NCBI GenBank assembly: GCA_944349635.1
Contig: CALVNH010000001.1
Span: forward strand, 148,385-212,384
Length of the DNA: 64,000 bases
From: an uncultured Clostridia bacterium
GTDB taxonomy: Bacteria > Bacillota > Clostridia > Christensenellales > CAG-917
Reading direction: 5' to 3'
Part shown: piece after piece, positions 13,801-19,935 of the stretch
Layout: the number at the start of each line of letters is the position of its first letter
How positions within the stretch are numbered: the first letter of the stretch is position 1
The notes under the pieces: model-generated
The model's database searches: none
Told to the model about the DNA's origin: nothing
Seen by the model: only the letters and a program-made list of their open reading frames with translations
Program-made: the position numbers and the translations under genes

Positions 13801-14647
13801 AGGTGACCTGAGGAGAAGCACCGTCGGCTATCGACAAAGAAGCGCTGTCGGAGAAGGATTTGAGAGAAACGGTATAAGTGACGGTAAGATTTTTCATCTT
13901 TACTTCGCCCTTATACCACCAGCCCATTGAGCTCGTGCCTCTCATGGCAAACGCAATGAGAAGGTTGGGATAATCCTTGGTAAGAGAAGTTTCGGAAGTG
14001 AACTTCTGCCACTTCTCGTCTCCGCCAGACCCGTCGCAATCTTCGTAGCCTACGGTTCTGTCATCGGCTGCGGACTTGCCCCACATTGCCTCTGCGTCAT
14101 AGGCCTGTGCAGTGCCGAAAGCTCCCATGCCGGACCAGTTACCCACATAGCCCTTGTAAATCTCGGCGGTAGCCTTTGCCTTAACGGAAATGTTGTCATT
14201 CTGCAACAGAGTGGAAACAAACGGCGAAGTAGTCAAATTGACGGCGCCGGAAACAACGTAAGGCGTTTTGGTTATGTAATCGTTCGACCTGACAAAAACC
14301 TCGTTGTTTGAAGCCGACGCGATTTCCGCAGATACCGAGGTACTGCCCTGAACATGAGCACTGACATTGCTGGTCGTATAATTCGTGTACTTGACAGTCA
14401 GGGTCCAACTCGTTGCGGAATTCATCTGAAATTTGAAATTTGCGGGGGACAATTCCGTATCGCCCGCCATAATGGCACTTCCGCCGGCGTCGACCGCAAA
14501 TGCCACATTACCGCTCCCGTTGGCGCCGACGTCGAAAACGCCGCCTGCAATTATCACGGAGAAGACCACCGCGAAACAAATGGCAAGCAGAACGAAGCGC
14601 GTCGTGGAAACAAAGAAGTTCCTGGAGCTGCTTTGAGTTTTTCTCAT
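4808..14647 (-). CDS. Giant secreted MBG/YDG-repeat surface protein with C-terminal membrane anchor
   Basis: A protein of about 3279 aa. An ATG at 14645-14647 preceded by AGAGGTGGG is preferred over the in-frame start 42 bp upstream, because it places a classic signal peptide at the N-terminus (basic MRKTQSSSR, then FVLLAICFAVVFSVIIAGG). The body is a long series of beta-rich modules of about 80-120 aa with signatures such as KVYGDADP, KVYGATD, KVYDGTKSA, KSYDDSL, LVYNGTVN and FTYTGNELY. These resemble the MBG and YDG repeat families of bacterial adhesins. Residues around 3189-3215 (PYWIWALIIIAGVLVLLAII) form one membrane helix, followed by a tail of about 64 residues that is acidic, then Pro-rich, and ends in KKKKPP. 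There is no LPXTG. Likely role: cell-surface adhesion or scaffolding; the ligand is unknown. It is monocistronic, with its own promoter and terminator. Confidence 0.85.
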   Translation of the reverse strand: MRKTQSSSRNFFVSTTRFVLLAICFAVVFSVIIAGGVFDVGANGSGNVAFAVDAGGSAIMAGDTELSPANFKFQMNSATSWTLTVKYTNYTTSNVSAHVQGSTSVSAEIASASNNEVFVRSNDYITKTPYVVSGAVNLTTSPFVSTLLQNDNISVKAKATAEIYKGYVGNWSGMGAFGTAQAYDAEAMWGKSAADDRTVGYEDCDGSGGDEKWQKFTSETSLTKDYPNLLIAFAMRGTSSMGWWYKGEVKMKNLTVTYTVSLKSFSDSASLSIADGASPQVTSFGTTTPYRTSSTSGDWPVSGNLSDTNTNNLINNILKNATDSEFVGAQNPNSISNIKLASYTSTPLQASGIPTHYKSTSVTLTDYMNYFTLGATSGTANTNLASGIKTIKVGDTTFNLYGSTLAGDFYVDGAKVGYAKISKTNRVQSTLNLYFYQNATVPVTVTDYGNSSKAFTYTVSGIDTNGGSAPTYSINNNYSTNLSPDGFASADFFYNLTQSLSASSANVDGVPQLWFFDVKYSATLPSAGDGFYTPNTYNAATLKTKLPFGVGTTVANCKFDYDFQTGKAKLTGQSDYTVPSLSGNAVSGSGYYMFTFYVLDFAGNAGTPVSYLMRVDNGTPDVTFKLAFGEKEILSSANGAWANDILKLTVDLAVNNISGNIIGFTAPKSSGTGNAQYRVFLNSDGEIVKVTIDGAEVADYNSYGNGLTLTTQAGNLIVSVDPRDTIIDFATAINVCAGNDINLYENTSSYAHINATDSDWVYQDTKQVALRVDTTAPANPDFGGQTAEFVNGKGADGTVAVPTTWFTDAWNADYYISGFLDDGSGKYSDLIKLYFGVKNFATQEEADSFRAAFESGLASATDYAAFFNGLGFDTNSFIKNAAAYSGTVIANMDFFNTAGLKGVFMFVVDQAGNVSATSIYTLLVDANNYVLLPSIDSEYVEHFSTGLPEFSGYEGSYKRGESVTLSVNLNGFAPYEIFVGTKDTANRIYFQNNSSTSNDLHISYDSHTHFHTNSVVKEGVLKFADQEESNLVYAFGSTGFGALGTPGEDGNITASLIFTFRKPETATISGNSFDYTGEPVVMTFTAGSLEQYLEMAFYAGQTEDAEEIGRPVNAGTYYVTLRFKDEYSDYTKFYVNTIPIRKTAFNIKKISLTIKASGTSVYGFAVGSTVEGGRDSHLTFEISGFVEADRQLWEAGRESEIAGYKPGFYKIKDPVIKNGYVQVGSYAIARERNAQFTNYIPVYDEGKGYVITQRKVTVTASDTTKVYGDADPVVLFTYVVDVSDGNNPSFELGHIFANAVESGDAASVAASAFERVAGENVGRYVYNQAHADVLGFDSANFVLEFNGEGGALVVTQRTIYVKPDEGQTIVRQTDVDGIKFTTYENDTFSAVKAGDAEYLEELKAAGQKAEVEKVVDPDVAYYIRKGTIVGNDNIAVVFDENVTVTVTYDPTKNTITITIKDSAILDAVFGKQFDYETVLAYSSGNFDVVETQGEGGSNPITWNPATDTVEWTVAVDGYNRLSPVKAGGYAVTLTVDRMTVGGTEITDIGNCNYNVVLPSLAVNVKPCEITVVPSVNETSKVYGATDAFVFSYEYRDIPEGYSFDEGTVSGRMVRALYGDSGFIRVGAYNDNVNELLEVGQYYGAYVSTALTSTDKNVTLKVDGAALDGIRFTVTPKEVNFDEIDVKGRDKIWTEDNSEVIYNSLSEKQGAMQIAEFVVTGDVHGEGGDIYIDFNGNYVVKQGDAYVEVGHRSSGLWIRFTNIRLEGTKAKNYSLVGSNLVAESDGSYSYVLEGDFKIYINPMNVTKDDFVLTKAYDGSSDINVYEGDFRFSETSQFDSEMYLLHIITTDFPSADALTYSMEIKLIMPYFVATNEIIPGTGVSVAMEEYEGQNWVVITIQDFPAVITPVVIDSNDVTFTYPTERYYNASASVDVQYAVSESVFVAGDTAESIGIVFELTAKSPNVNVDGNAVGTVGLSFTKAEITSPNYVFAEGFLDAINESAATKEFKILPIPLNLSIEFHSATFGQTAPTLKTAYFYADGKYSFEGLDAQLATFAIKDGATYVYYDIANNKEWRFVQVQNGTDGVTYMHDVKYSNFNLVRVGDYSGVSASNFTLNGKILSIDFASAREGTLAQAAELLPRSVEITINDLKVENKVYDGTKSATIAPVDFGAIVGTDYGKYLAISCFVEFTSANVGTYRNLSARDIAIGLRPEYASDATAQGVQNSFTFEIKDKVISGLSASITPAPLTVELSLPDKNYTGRTYDGITYKGYYDNGKGYVLSGFVTDADKALYGIEVYAAAYDTLSGANGKAGTAYGKGFGISLTTKSVCNYEITQFASSVKLGQGYTLVKEEDGKFIYELAQSTLYAVSSVNAADKASVVAVAANGEYLLSAKPSSGTSQERKLNTVTAVGNIVPVKVVFTVAVNGTGGMYEKSYDDSLFVNFNDEDFTLTLQGNYGFVIGSYTVMFDTPDVGTNKSLQFTVTSLKVMTASGEFVTVDSSNYTVESVLIRNKGTITPVELDVVMNPASADNAFHYTYGGTGTYSYKLVYNGVEIIVDAAGYGYMDVADYATAFNMAAVPVGRLYSYENGTFVYDDAGNYVRLSGTFGKVTVLTQAGSKSPVGTYTIDGVEGTATNFVYTYAQSGVGIVVDKANLTVSFVAKTDAPSGYGALVEYGNTTLPAMQFAYSGFVAGDSAKTVTITAPAFGLYFFDGSAYNRVADNRPTKITDDLAAGQYYAFKVQIDPEASYAANYNLVENTSAVCKVFVKLPVLSGLSLSDKAPSLVYNGTVNDRDFAFSVINGLKEEYTDEYIFNINWTQGVETVTSAKDVGTYGFVIEVVRRFDENYNISAVVEAGTLTVTPRTLTISVGATFTYTGNELYIDMDSLVFDGVVAGEEESVYNALQIALADGATAMVNAGDYNVTMLYDTAAAPLNNYQVIDKVSGKVTVGRAVITITGVENKKHNYVEGATYGVNYTYVAPEGVPGFNASKLSVEYSANGNKYTSVTQTGEYNYNIVYADNNFTVSGGSGIMTVVMSSVQAKDDNNVNATINLGGETTVPYKLTYLEIYQSGNANTSKDATWADAQASVDNTVKTDNQKATLGGYVEIKLTNGFKQVYTTGNAVTMSVRIPAAVADMENCKVYYVNNAKQLVEITDYEVVNGYIYYTTEYLGDLLFVRIESLNLLAGLPYWIWALIIIAGVLVLLAIILAIVAAKKHKSKEPDPIVVTEDLAADYAGDMSDVETIEESVPVNEAPAAPPVSDRPRVVGKKKKPPIIGIR

Positions 14648-14734
14648 AATCCCACCTCTTAATCCCTGTCGCCCGCTCTTGTACATCACGCATACGCGCG
14701 TGTGCGCTCACGAGCGAAAATTATTCGTAATTAT

Positions 14735-14763
14735 ATTATCACAGCATTTCCGTCATTCTTCAA
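14735..14763 (-). promoter_or_regulatory. Promoter of the giant surface-protein gene
   Basis: On the minus strand TTGAAG (14758-14763), 17 bp, then GATAAT (14735-14740), in an AT-rich island. The predicted start gives a leader of about 80 nt that includes a small GCTC/GAGC hairpin but no riboswitch I recognise. Confidence 0.6.
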
Positions 14764-14880
14764 CTGTTAATTTTTGTTAATTTATAATGGAGTATATTTT
14801 AACTTAACTGCCGTACAAACGCCGTCACGCTCCCCTTTCAGTTTGTGCGACGTGCCCTCGTTTCATTCCGGAAGGAAGCG

Positions 14881-14918
14881 AAAAAAAGAGCCTCCGGCGT
14901 TTTGCACGACAGAGGCTC
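14881..14918 (-). terminator. Terminator of the acyl-CoA ligase gene
   Basis: GAGCCTC (14888-14894 as read on plus) pairs with GAGGCTC (14912-14918), followed on the minus strand by seven T. It lies about 60 bp after the stop at 14977 and separates this gene from the promoter at 14735. Confidence 0.8.
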
Positions 14919-14976
14919 CTGCAAATTTAATGTGGTTAGATTGCGGAAAACCGACAATGGGCAGAGTTAGTTGCAC

Positions 14977-16623
14977 TCAGCTTTTGCGCAGCTCCGTACG
15001 GCGGATTTTGCCCGAAATGGTCTTGGGCAATTCGTCCACGAAATCGATGACGCGCGGATATTTGTAAGGCGCGGTAAGGTTTTTCACGAAGGTCTGAATC
15101 TCTTTTTTGAGTTCTTCGCTTGCGGTGTAACCTTTTGCAAGCACAATCGTTGCCTTGACAACCTGCCCTCTCGTCGGGTCGGGCACGCCGGTGACCGCAC
15201 ATTCCAGCACCGCAGGGTGTTCCATGAGCACGTTCTCGATTTCGAAAGGCCCGATGCGGTATCCGCTGGACTTGATTATATCGTCGGTGCGCCCCACGAA
15301 GAAGAGGTATCCGTCTTCGTCCCTGTACGCCATATCGCCCGTGTGATAAAGCCCGTCGTGCATTGCTGCGCGGGTGTTCTCCTCGTCACCGTAATACTCG
15401 CGGAACAGACCGTAAGGTCTGCCGTTGCTCACGTCCACACATATCTCCCCCGCTTCTCCCATGGGGATATCGTTTCCGTTTGCGTCAATAAGGCGCAGTT
15501 TGTATATGGGCGTGGGCTTGCCCATACTGCCGGGCTTCGGCGTCATTCCGACAAGGTTTGCAATGGTAAGCGTGGTTTCCGTCTGTCCGAAACCTTCCAT
15601 AAGGGTATGTCCCGTGGCGGCTTTCAGTTGATTGAACACCTCGGGGTTCACGGCTTCTCCCGCCGTGGTGATATACTCCAAGGAACTCAAATCGTGTTTG
15701 CTGAGGTCTGCCTTTATCATGAAGCGGTAAATGGTGGGGGGTGCGCAGAATGTGGTTATGCGGTACTTTTCAATCATTCCGAGCAACTTTTCCTGGTCGA
15801 ATTTCTCGAAGTCGTACGTAAAAATGCACGCTCCGCAAATCCATTGTCCGTACAGCTTGCCCCATACGGCTTTGCCCCAACCCGTTTCGGAAACCGTGAA
15901 GTGAATGCCGTCCTTGCGCACGTTGTGCCACCATTTCGCGGTGAGGAAATGCGCAAGTGCGTAAGTGTGCTCGTGAGCGGCGATTTTGGGATAAGCCGTG
16001 GTGCCCGACGTAAAATACATCAGCATCAGTTCGTCGCGCATGGGACAGCTCTCGTCCGTAGGACGAGGATACACTTCCGAAAAGGCTTTGACTTCGTCGG
16101 TGTAGGAATGCCAGCCCTCCTTCGTGCCGTTGGCGACGATTTTGACTTTGAGTTGCGGACAACGGTTCGCCGCCGCTTCCGCCTCGTCAATCACGGTGCC
16201 GGAAGCCGTGCAGATTATGGCTTTGACGCCAGCCGCGTCGAAGCGGTACACAAAGTCTTTCTCCTTCAACTGGTCCGTTGCGGGAATGCAAATCGCACCG
16301 AGTTTGTGGAGGGCTACAATGATGGGCCAGAATTCCCAATGGCGACGGAGAACGAGAAGCACTCTGTCCCCCTTAATAATGCCGAGGGATTTCAGATAGT
16401 TTGCCGTCTGTGCGGATTTGCGCATCATATCGCCGAAAGTGAAGATTTTTTCTTCTCCGTCTGCGGACACCCAAATCATGGCTCTTCTATCCGGCTCCTC
16501 GGTGCCGTAGTAGTCGACCACGTCGAAGCCGAAATTGAAGTTGTCGGGGGCATGGAAGTCTATTCCTTCCAACATCCCGTTTGCATCAACTTTTTCGGTC
16601 AGAAATCTTTGGTACAGTTCCAT
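14977..16623 (-). CDS. AMP-forming acyl-CoA synthetase (medium-chain type)
   Basis: A 548-aa ANL-superfamily enzyme that would activate a carboxylic acid with ATP and join it to CoA through an acyl-adenylate. Visible core motifs: YFTSGTTAYPK (A3 phosphate-binding loop, about residue 212), GFGQTETT (A5), YHTGDMAYRDEDGYLFFVGR (A7-A8 hinge) and PKTISGKIRR with the catalytic lysine (A10). The overall pattern, including the N-terminal DNFNFGFDVVD opening, fits the medium-chain acyl-CoA ligase (MACS) group rather than acetyl-CoA synthetase. The A3 loop has Ala where Gly is usual (GTTA instead of GTTG). The substrate cannot be read from sequence; candidates are short or medium fatty acids or aromatic acids. 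It stands alone, downstream of pckG on the same strand. Confidence 0.87.
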   Translation of the reverse strand: MELYQRFLTEKVDANGMLEGIDFHAPDNFNFGFDVVDYYGTEEPDRRAMIWVSADGEEKIFTFGDMMRKSAQTANYLKSLGIIKGDRVLLVLRRHWEFWPIIVALHKLGAICIPATDQLKEKDFVYRFDAAGVKAIICTASGTVIDEAEAAANRCPQLKVKIVANGTKEGWHSYTDEVKAFSEVYPRPTDESCPMRDELMLMYFTSGTTAYPKIAAHEHTYALAHFLTAKWWHNVRKDGIHFTVSETGWGKAVWGKLYGQWICGACIFTYDFEKFDQEKLLGMIEKYRITTFCAPPTIYRFMIKADLSKHDLSSLEYITTAGEAVNPEVFNQLKAATGHTLMEGFGQTETTLTIANLVGMTPKPGSMGKPTPIYKLRLIDANGNDIPMGEAGEICVDVSNGRPYGLFREYYGDEENTRAAMHDGLYHTGDMAYRDEDGYLFFVGRTDDIIKSSGYRIGPFEIENVLMEHPAVLECAVTGVPDPTRGQVVKATIVLAKGYTASEELKKEIQTFVKNLTAPYKYPRVIDFVDELPKTISGKIRRTELRKS

Positions 16624-16784
16624 TTATGTTGTTCCTTTGGGCTTTTGCCCGTAATTTGATGACTGATTATTAAAACCGGAATGTATTTCTTCACAGGTCC
16701 GAAACCCGTGCAAATAACACACTCGATTCTCCGTTGCCCGAACCGCTCGCGCGTGTACTCAAAGGAGATTGTCTGGATATTTAA

Positions 16785-16816
16785 TCAATCCTTGCCGCCG
16801 CGGCGGCAAGGATTGA
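16785..16816. repeat. Perfect 32-bp palindrome between pckG and the acyl-CoA ligase gene
   Basis: TCAATCCTTGCCGCCG at 16785-16800 is followed directly by its exact reverse complement, with no spacer. As RNA it would fold into a stem of about 14 bp with a tetraloop. It lies about 35 bp after the pckG stop. The T-run expected for a minus-strand terminator (16816-16821) comes before the palindrome, not after it, so this is not a standard intrinsic terminator. It may be a processing hairpin, an mRNA 3' stabiliser or a dimeric protein site. Confidence 0.8.
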
Positions 16817-16851
16817 AAAAACGCATTATGCGGTCAACCGCTTTCTCTTTG

Positions 16852-18621
16852 TCAGTCGAGGTTTGCTTTCAGAGTGTCCAGTTCCTTGCGGAGTTCCGCG
16901 GGCAGTTTGTCGCCGAATTTTGCATAGAACTGTTCGATGCCCTCCGCGTCCTCTTTCCAGAGTTCCTTGTCGACGGTGAGCAGGTTTGCCACGTCTTCCG
17001 TGGAGAGCGAGGTGCCTTCGAGGTCGATGTCTTCGGGACGGGGCACATAACCGATGGGCGTCTCCACCGCGTCGACGGTGCCTTCGGTACGACGGATAAT
17101 CCAGTCGAGCACGCGCATATTGTCGCCGAATCCGGGCCACAGGAAGTTGCCGTTTTCGTCGGTACGGAACCAGTTGACGTTAAAGAACTTGGGTTTCTTG
17201 CTGACTTTTTTGCCCATATCGAGCCAGTGCTGGAAGTAATCGCCCATGTGATAGCCGCAGAAAGGCAGCATTGCCATCGGGTCACGACGGACGACGCCGA
17301 CCGCTCCGCTTGCCGCCGCCGTGGTTTCGGACGCCATAATGGAGCCGACGAAAACGCCGTTCGCCCAGTCTCTGGCTTCGTACACCAACGGTGCGGTCTT
17401 GGCTCTTCTGCCACCGAAGATGATTGCATCGAGCGGGACGCCCTGCGGATTTTCGAATTCGTCGGAAATGCAGGGGCAGTTCTTCGCGGGAGCCGTGAAA
17501 CGGGAGTTGGGGTGTGCGCCCTTCACGCCGTTTGCTCTGTCCTCTTCCGTCCAGGGATTGCCCTTCCAGTCGATGGCGTTCTTCGGAGGATTCTTGTCGA
17601 GACCTTCCCACCAAACGGTGTTGTTTTCGAGATTGTGCACGACGTTGGTGAAAATGGTGCCCTTTCTCGTCGTGGCAAGCGCGTTGGGATTGGACTTCGC
17701 GTTGGTGCCGGGCGCGACTCCGAAGAAACCGTTTTCGGGGTTGATGGCATAAAGTCTGCCGTCCTTGCCTACTCTTATCCACGCGATGTCGTCGCCGACC
17801 GTATGAATCTTGTAGCCCTTGTCAGCGAATTCCTTGGGAGGAATGAGCATGGCAAGGTTGGTTTTGCCGCACGCGGAGGGGAATGCCGCCGCGATATATT
17901 TGGTTTCGCCGTTGGGTTTTTCCAGACCGAGAATGAGCATGTGTTCCGCAAGCCAGCCCTCGTTTCTGCCCTGATAGGAAGCGATACGGAGAGCAAAGCA
18001 CTTTTTGCCGAGAAGCACGTTTCCGCCGTAACCGGAGTTGACGGACATAATGGTGTTGTCTTCGGGGAACTGGCAGATGTATCTCTTTTCTTCGTCGATG
18101 TCCGCTTTTGCGTGGAGGCCGCGCACGAAATCGTCACTGTTGCCCAGCGTTTCGAGAACTTTGCTGCCGACGCGGGTCATGATTGCCATATTGAGAACGA
18201 CGTAAATGCTGTCGGTCAGTTCGATACCGATTTTGGAGAAAGGAGAACCGATTGCGCCCATGGAGAAAGGAATGACGTACATAGTCCTGCCCTTCATTGC
18301 GCCCTTGTAGATACCTTTGAGAAGTTCGTACGCCTTGTCCTTCTGCATCCAATTGTTGGTGGGACCTGCGTTTTCTTCCTTCTCGGTGCAGATGAAAGTG
18401 CGACCCTCGACGCGCGCGACGTCGTTGACGGCGGTGCGATGGAGATAGCAACCGGGCAGCAACTCTTGATTGAGCTGAATCATTTCACCGGTAGCCATCG
18501 CCTCTTTTCTGAGGGATTCGAGCTGCTCTTCGGAACCGTCGATGAGAACGACCTTGTCGGGCGTGCAAAGCGCGACGCTGTCGTCCACGAACTTCTGAAC
18601 TCCTTTGTTGTCAAATTTCAT
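16852..18621 (-). CDS. pckG: Phosphoenolpyruvate carboxykinase (GTP)
   Basis: A 589-aa cytoplasmic enzyme that interconverts oxaloacetate plus GTP with PEP, CO2 and GDP. In anaerobes it often runs towards oxaloacetate. GTP-type signatures are the P-loop FPSACGKTNLAML (kinase-1a), the metal-binding HTVGDDIAWIR (kinase-2) and NPENGFFGVAPGTN. Length is normal for this class (about 600 aa) and unlike the ATP class. The start is the ATG at 18619-18621 (MKFDNKGVQKF) with GGAGGTAATC immediately upstream; the open frame extends another 132 codons upstream, but that stretch lies in the leader and past the promoter. The gene has a near-consensus promoter and is probably strongly expressed. Confidence 0.96.
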   Translation of the reverse strand: MKFDNKGVQKFVDDSVALCTPDKVVLIDGSEEQLESLRKEAMATGEMIQLNQELLPGCYLHRTAVNDVARVEGRTFICTEKEENAGPTNNWMQKDKAYELLKGIYKGAMKGRTMYVIPFSMGAIGSPFSKIGIELTDSIYVVLNMAIMTRVGSKVLETLGNSDDFVRGLHAKADIDEEKRYICQFPEDNTIMSVNSGYGGNVLLGKKCFALRIASYQGRNEGWLAEHMLILGLEKPNGETKYIAAAFPSACGKTNLAMLIPPKEFADKGYKIHTVGDDIAWIRVGKDGRLYAINPENGFFGVAPGTNAKSNPNALATTRKGTIFTNVVHNLENNTVWWEGLDKNPPKNAIDWKGNPWTEEDRANGVKGAHPNSRFTAPAKNCPCISDEFENPQGVPLDAIIFGGRRAKTAPLVYEARDWANGVFVGSIMASETTAAASGAVGVVRRDPMAMLPFCGYHMGDYFQHWLDMGKKVSKKPKFFNVNWFRTDENGNFLWPGFGDNMRVLDWIIRRTEGTVDAVETPIGYVPRPEDIDLEGTSLSTEDVANLLTVDKELWKEDAEGIEQFYAKFGDKLPAELRKELDTLKANLD

Positions 18622-18796
18622 GATTACCTCCGAATGCGGACGGTGTCCGCAAAATGTAATTTCACGTTTAGGGGAAAACCCCTTCAAAGCGTTGCGGCTT
18701 TCCGCGGTTCGGCATCGACACCGAGTCGGCACCGTAAAACAATCGCAGACGGGCTCGGACACACACGCGTGCTCCCGTGTGCCGCATCGTTTATAA
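18622..18796 (-). promoter_or_regulatory. Long, structured 5' leader of pckG
   Basis: About 170 nt separate the predicted transcription start from the pckG ATG. The leader contains GGGG-TTTT-CCCC and, directly before the ribosome site, TGCGGAC-ACC-GTCCGCA (7-bp stem, 3-nt loop). There are further GC-rich inverted segments upstream. No known riboswitch class was recognised. The position next to GGAGG would allow control of translation. Confidence 0.45.
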
Positions 18797-18825
18797 ATAA
18801 TACAACCAAAGCAATAATGTGTCAA
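18797..18825 (-). promoter_or_regulatory. Strong vegetative promoter of pckG
   Basis: On the minus strand a perfect TTGACA (18820-18825), 17 bp, then TATTAT (18797-18802). One mismatch in twelve consensus positions with ideal spacing. Confidence 0.85.
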
Positions 18826-19819
18826 CCGAAAAAAGTTCCGATAACGTTGCCGTAAACCGGGAAGAAACATCGACATTCGCTGAAACATATCGCCCTCTCC
18901 GAAAAAGCCATTCCGTGTTCCCCCGAAAAAAAAAGGCGCGGATTCGTGCAACGTAGCGGACGAAAACACGACGATGCGAGCCGAGAAAGACAAATAGGCA
19001 ATGAAAGCCGCAAACACAAAGATTGTTAGTCATCGATAAAGCATAAAACAAAGCCTTTTCGAGTGTTAATTGTCATATAACATCGAAAAATCGACGAAAA
19101 ACCGGCATTTTGCCCAAACTTAACCGGAAAAACCCTTGTTGTTGCTCCTTTTCGGACGGTTTTACGCCTTTCGGCGCGATTTTTCTCTCTGCGGACGGCT
19201 ATGCGCTCATTTCTCACTTATTGCGTCAAAACAGACGCATATCATGCTCTCCCGCCGTTTTCTGCGTTTCATGAAGACTTCGGGCACCAATACGGCGTTT
19301 CCGTGCAGAAATGCGAATTCGCGGCTCAGAACAAATTGGCATTACGCATTTTCAGAAGTATTATGCTTTTCGGAACTTTTTAGAGAAGTATTATATTTTA
19401 TCCGCTCTTTTCAGAGGACTTTTCGAAAATGTTTTACAAAAACAAATCAAAACAATAATACTTGACCGGTTTTTTTCGCTCTCGAATTTTCCCGCATTCA
19501 CGCTTCGCTTCTTTTCGGTCTCCTGAACCCAATCGAACAGAAAACGTCGTCTCAAAAGCCTGTTATGTAATCAGTCGGATGTTTTTTCTTTTTTTGCCGA
19601 CCTTTGGAACGGTACGTCCTTTGTTAATGCACTGTTTCATATATTGTCCTCGCAAAATGCCCTTTTTCTTCTTTTATTTCCCATTGTCCGTCTGTTTTCT
19701 CTTATTTCTCCAATCGGAAAGTTTTGCCGTCGTTCGTGCGGTTTTTCGCCGTTTCGAGACTCGCGCGCGCTTTTCCGCACGCACGGCTTTCTTCCTTGCC
19801 GCCGTTCTTGGGTTGCATC
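18826..19819. other. 1-kb divergent intergenic region, no convincing gene
   Basis: Lies between the outward-facing pckG and M20-peptidase promoters. It is more AT-rich than its surroundings. It has short open frames without ribosome sites or recognisable products. The 11-mer AGAAGTATTAT occurs twice about 40 bp apart (near 19345 and 19385). It may hold decayed coding sequence or an unrecognised small RNA. Confidence 0.5.
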
Positions 19820-19848
19820 TTGAAAAAGTGCGAAAACAAAGTTATAAT
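19820..19848 (+). promoter_or_regulatory. Promoter of the M20 peptidase gene
   Basis: TTGAAA (19820-19825), 17 bp, perfect TATAAT (19843-19848). The predicted leader is about 80 nt, up to the ATG at 19936. Confidence 0.8.
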
Positions 19849-19935
19849 CTCTTATATACGGAATACCAGATAAATTGCGTTTTACCCTTCTTTTTTACGA
19901 GACTTTGCAATTTATCCCGAATCATGGAGGTGCTT

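Noticed and set aside
18715-18735. A stretch on the plus strand resembling the GGCACCGAGTCGG hairpin of tracrRNA
   Set aside because: Only a short partial match on the antisense side of the pckG leader; no repeats, spacers or cas genes nearby.
16681-18855. A 724-codon plus-strand frame opposite pckG
   Set aside because: Mirror of pckG caused by rare TTA/CTA/TCA codons; pckG has catalytic motifs, ribosome site and promoter.
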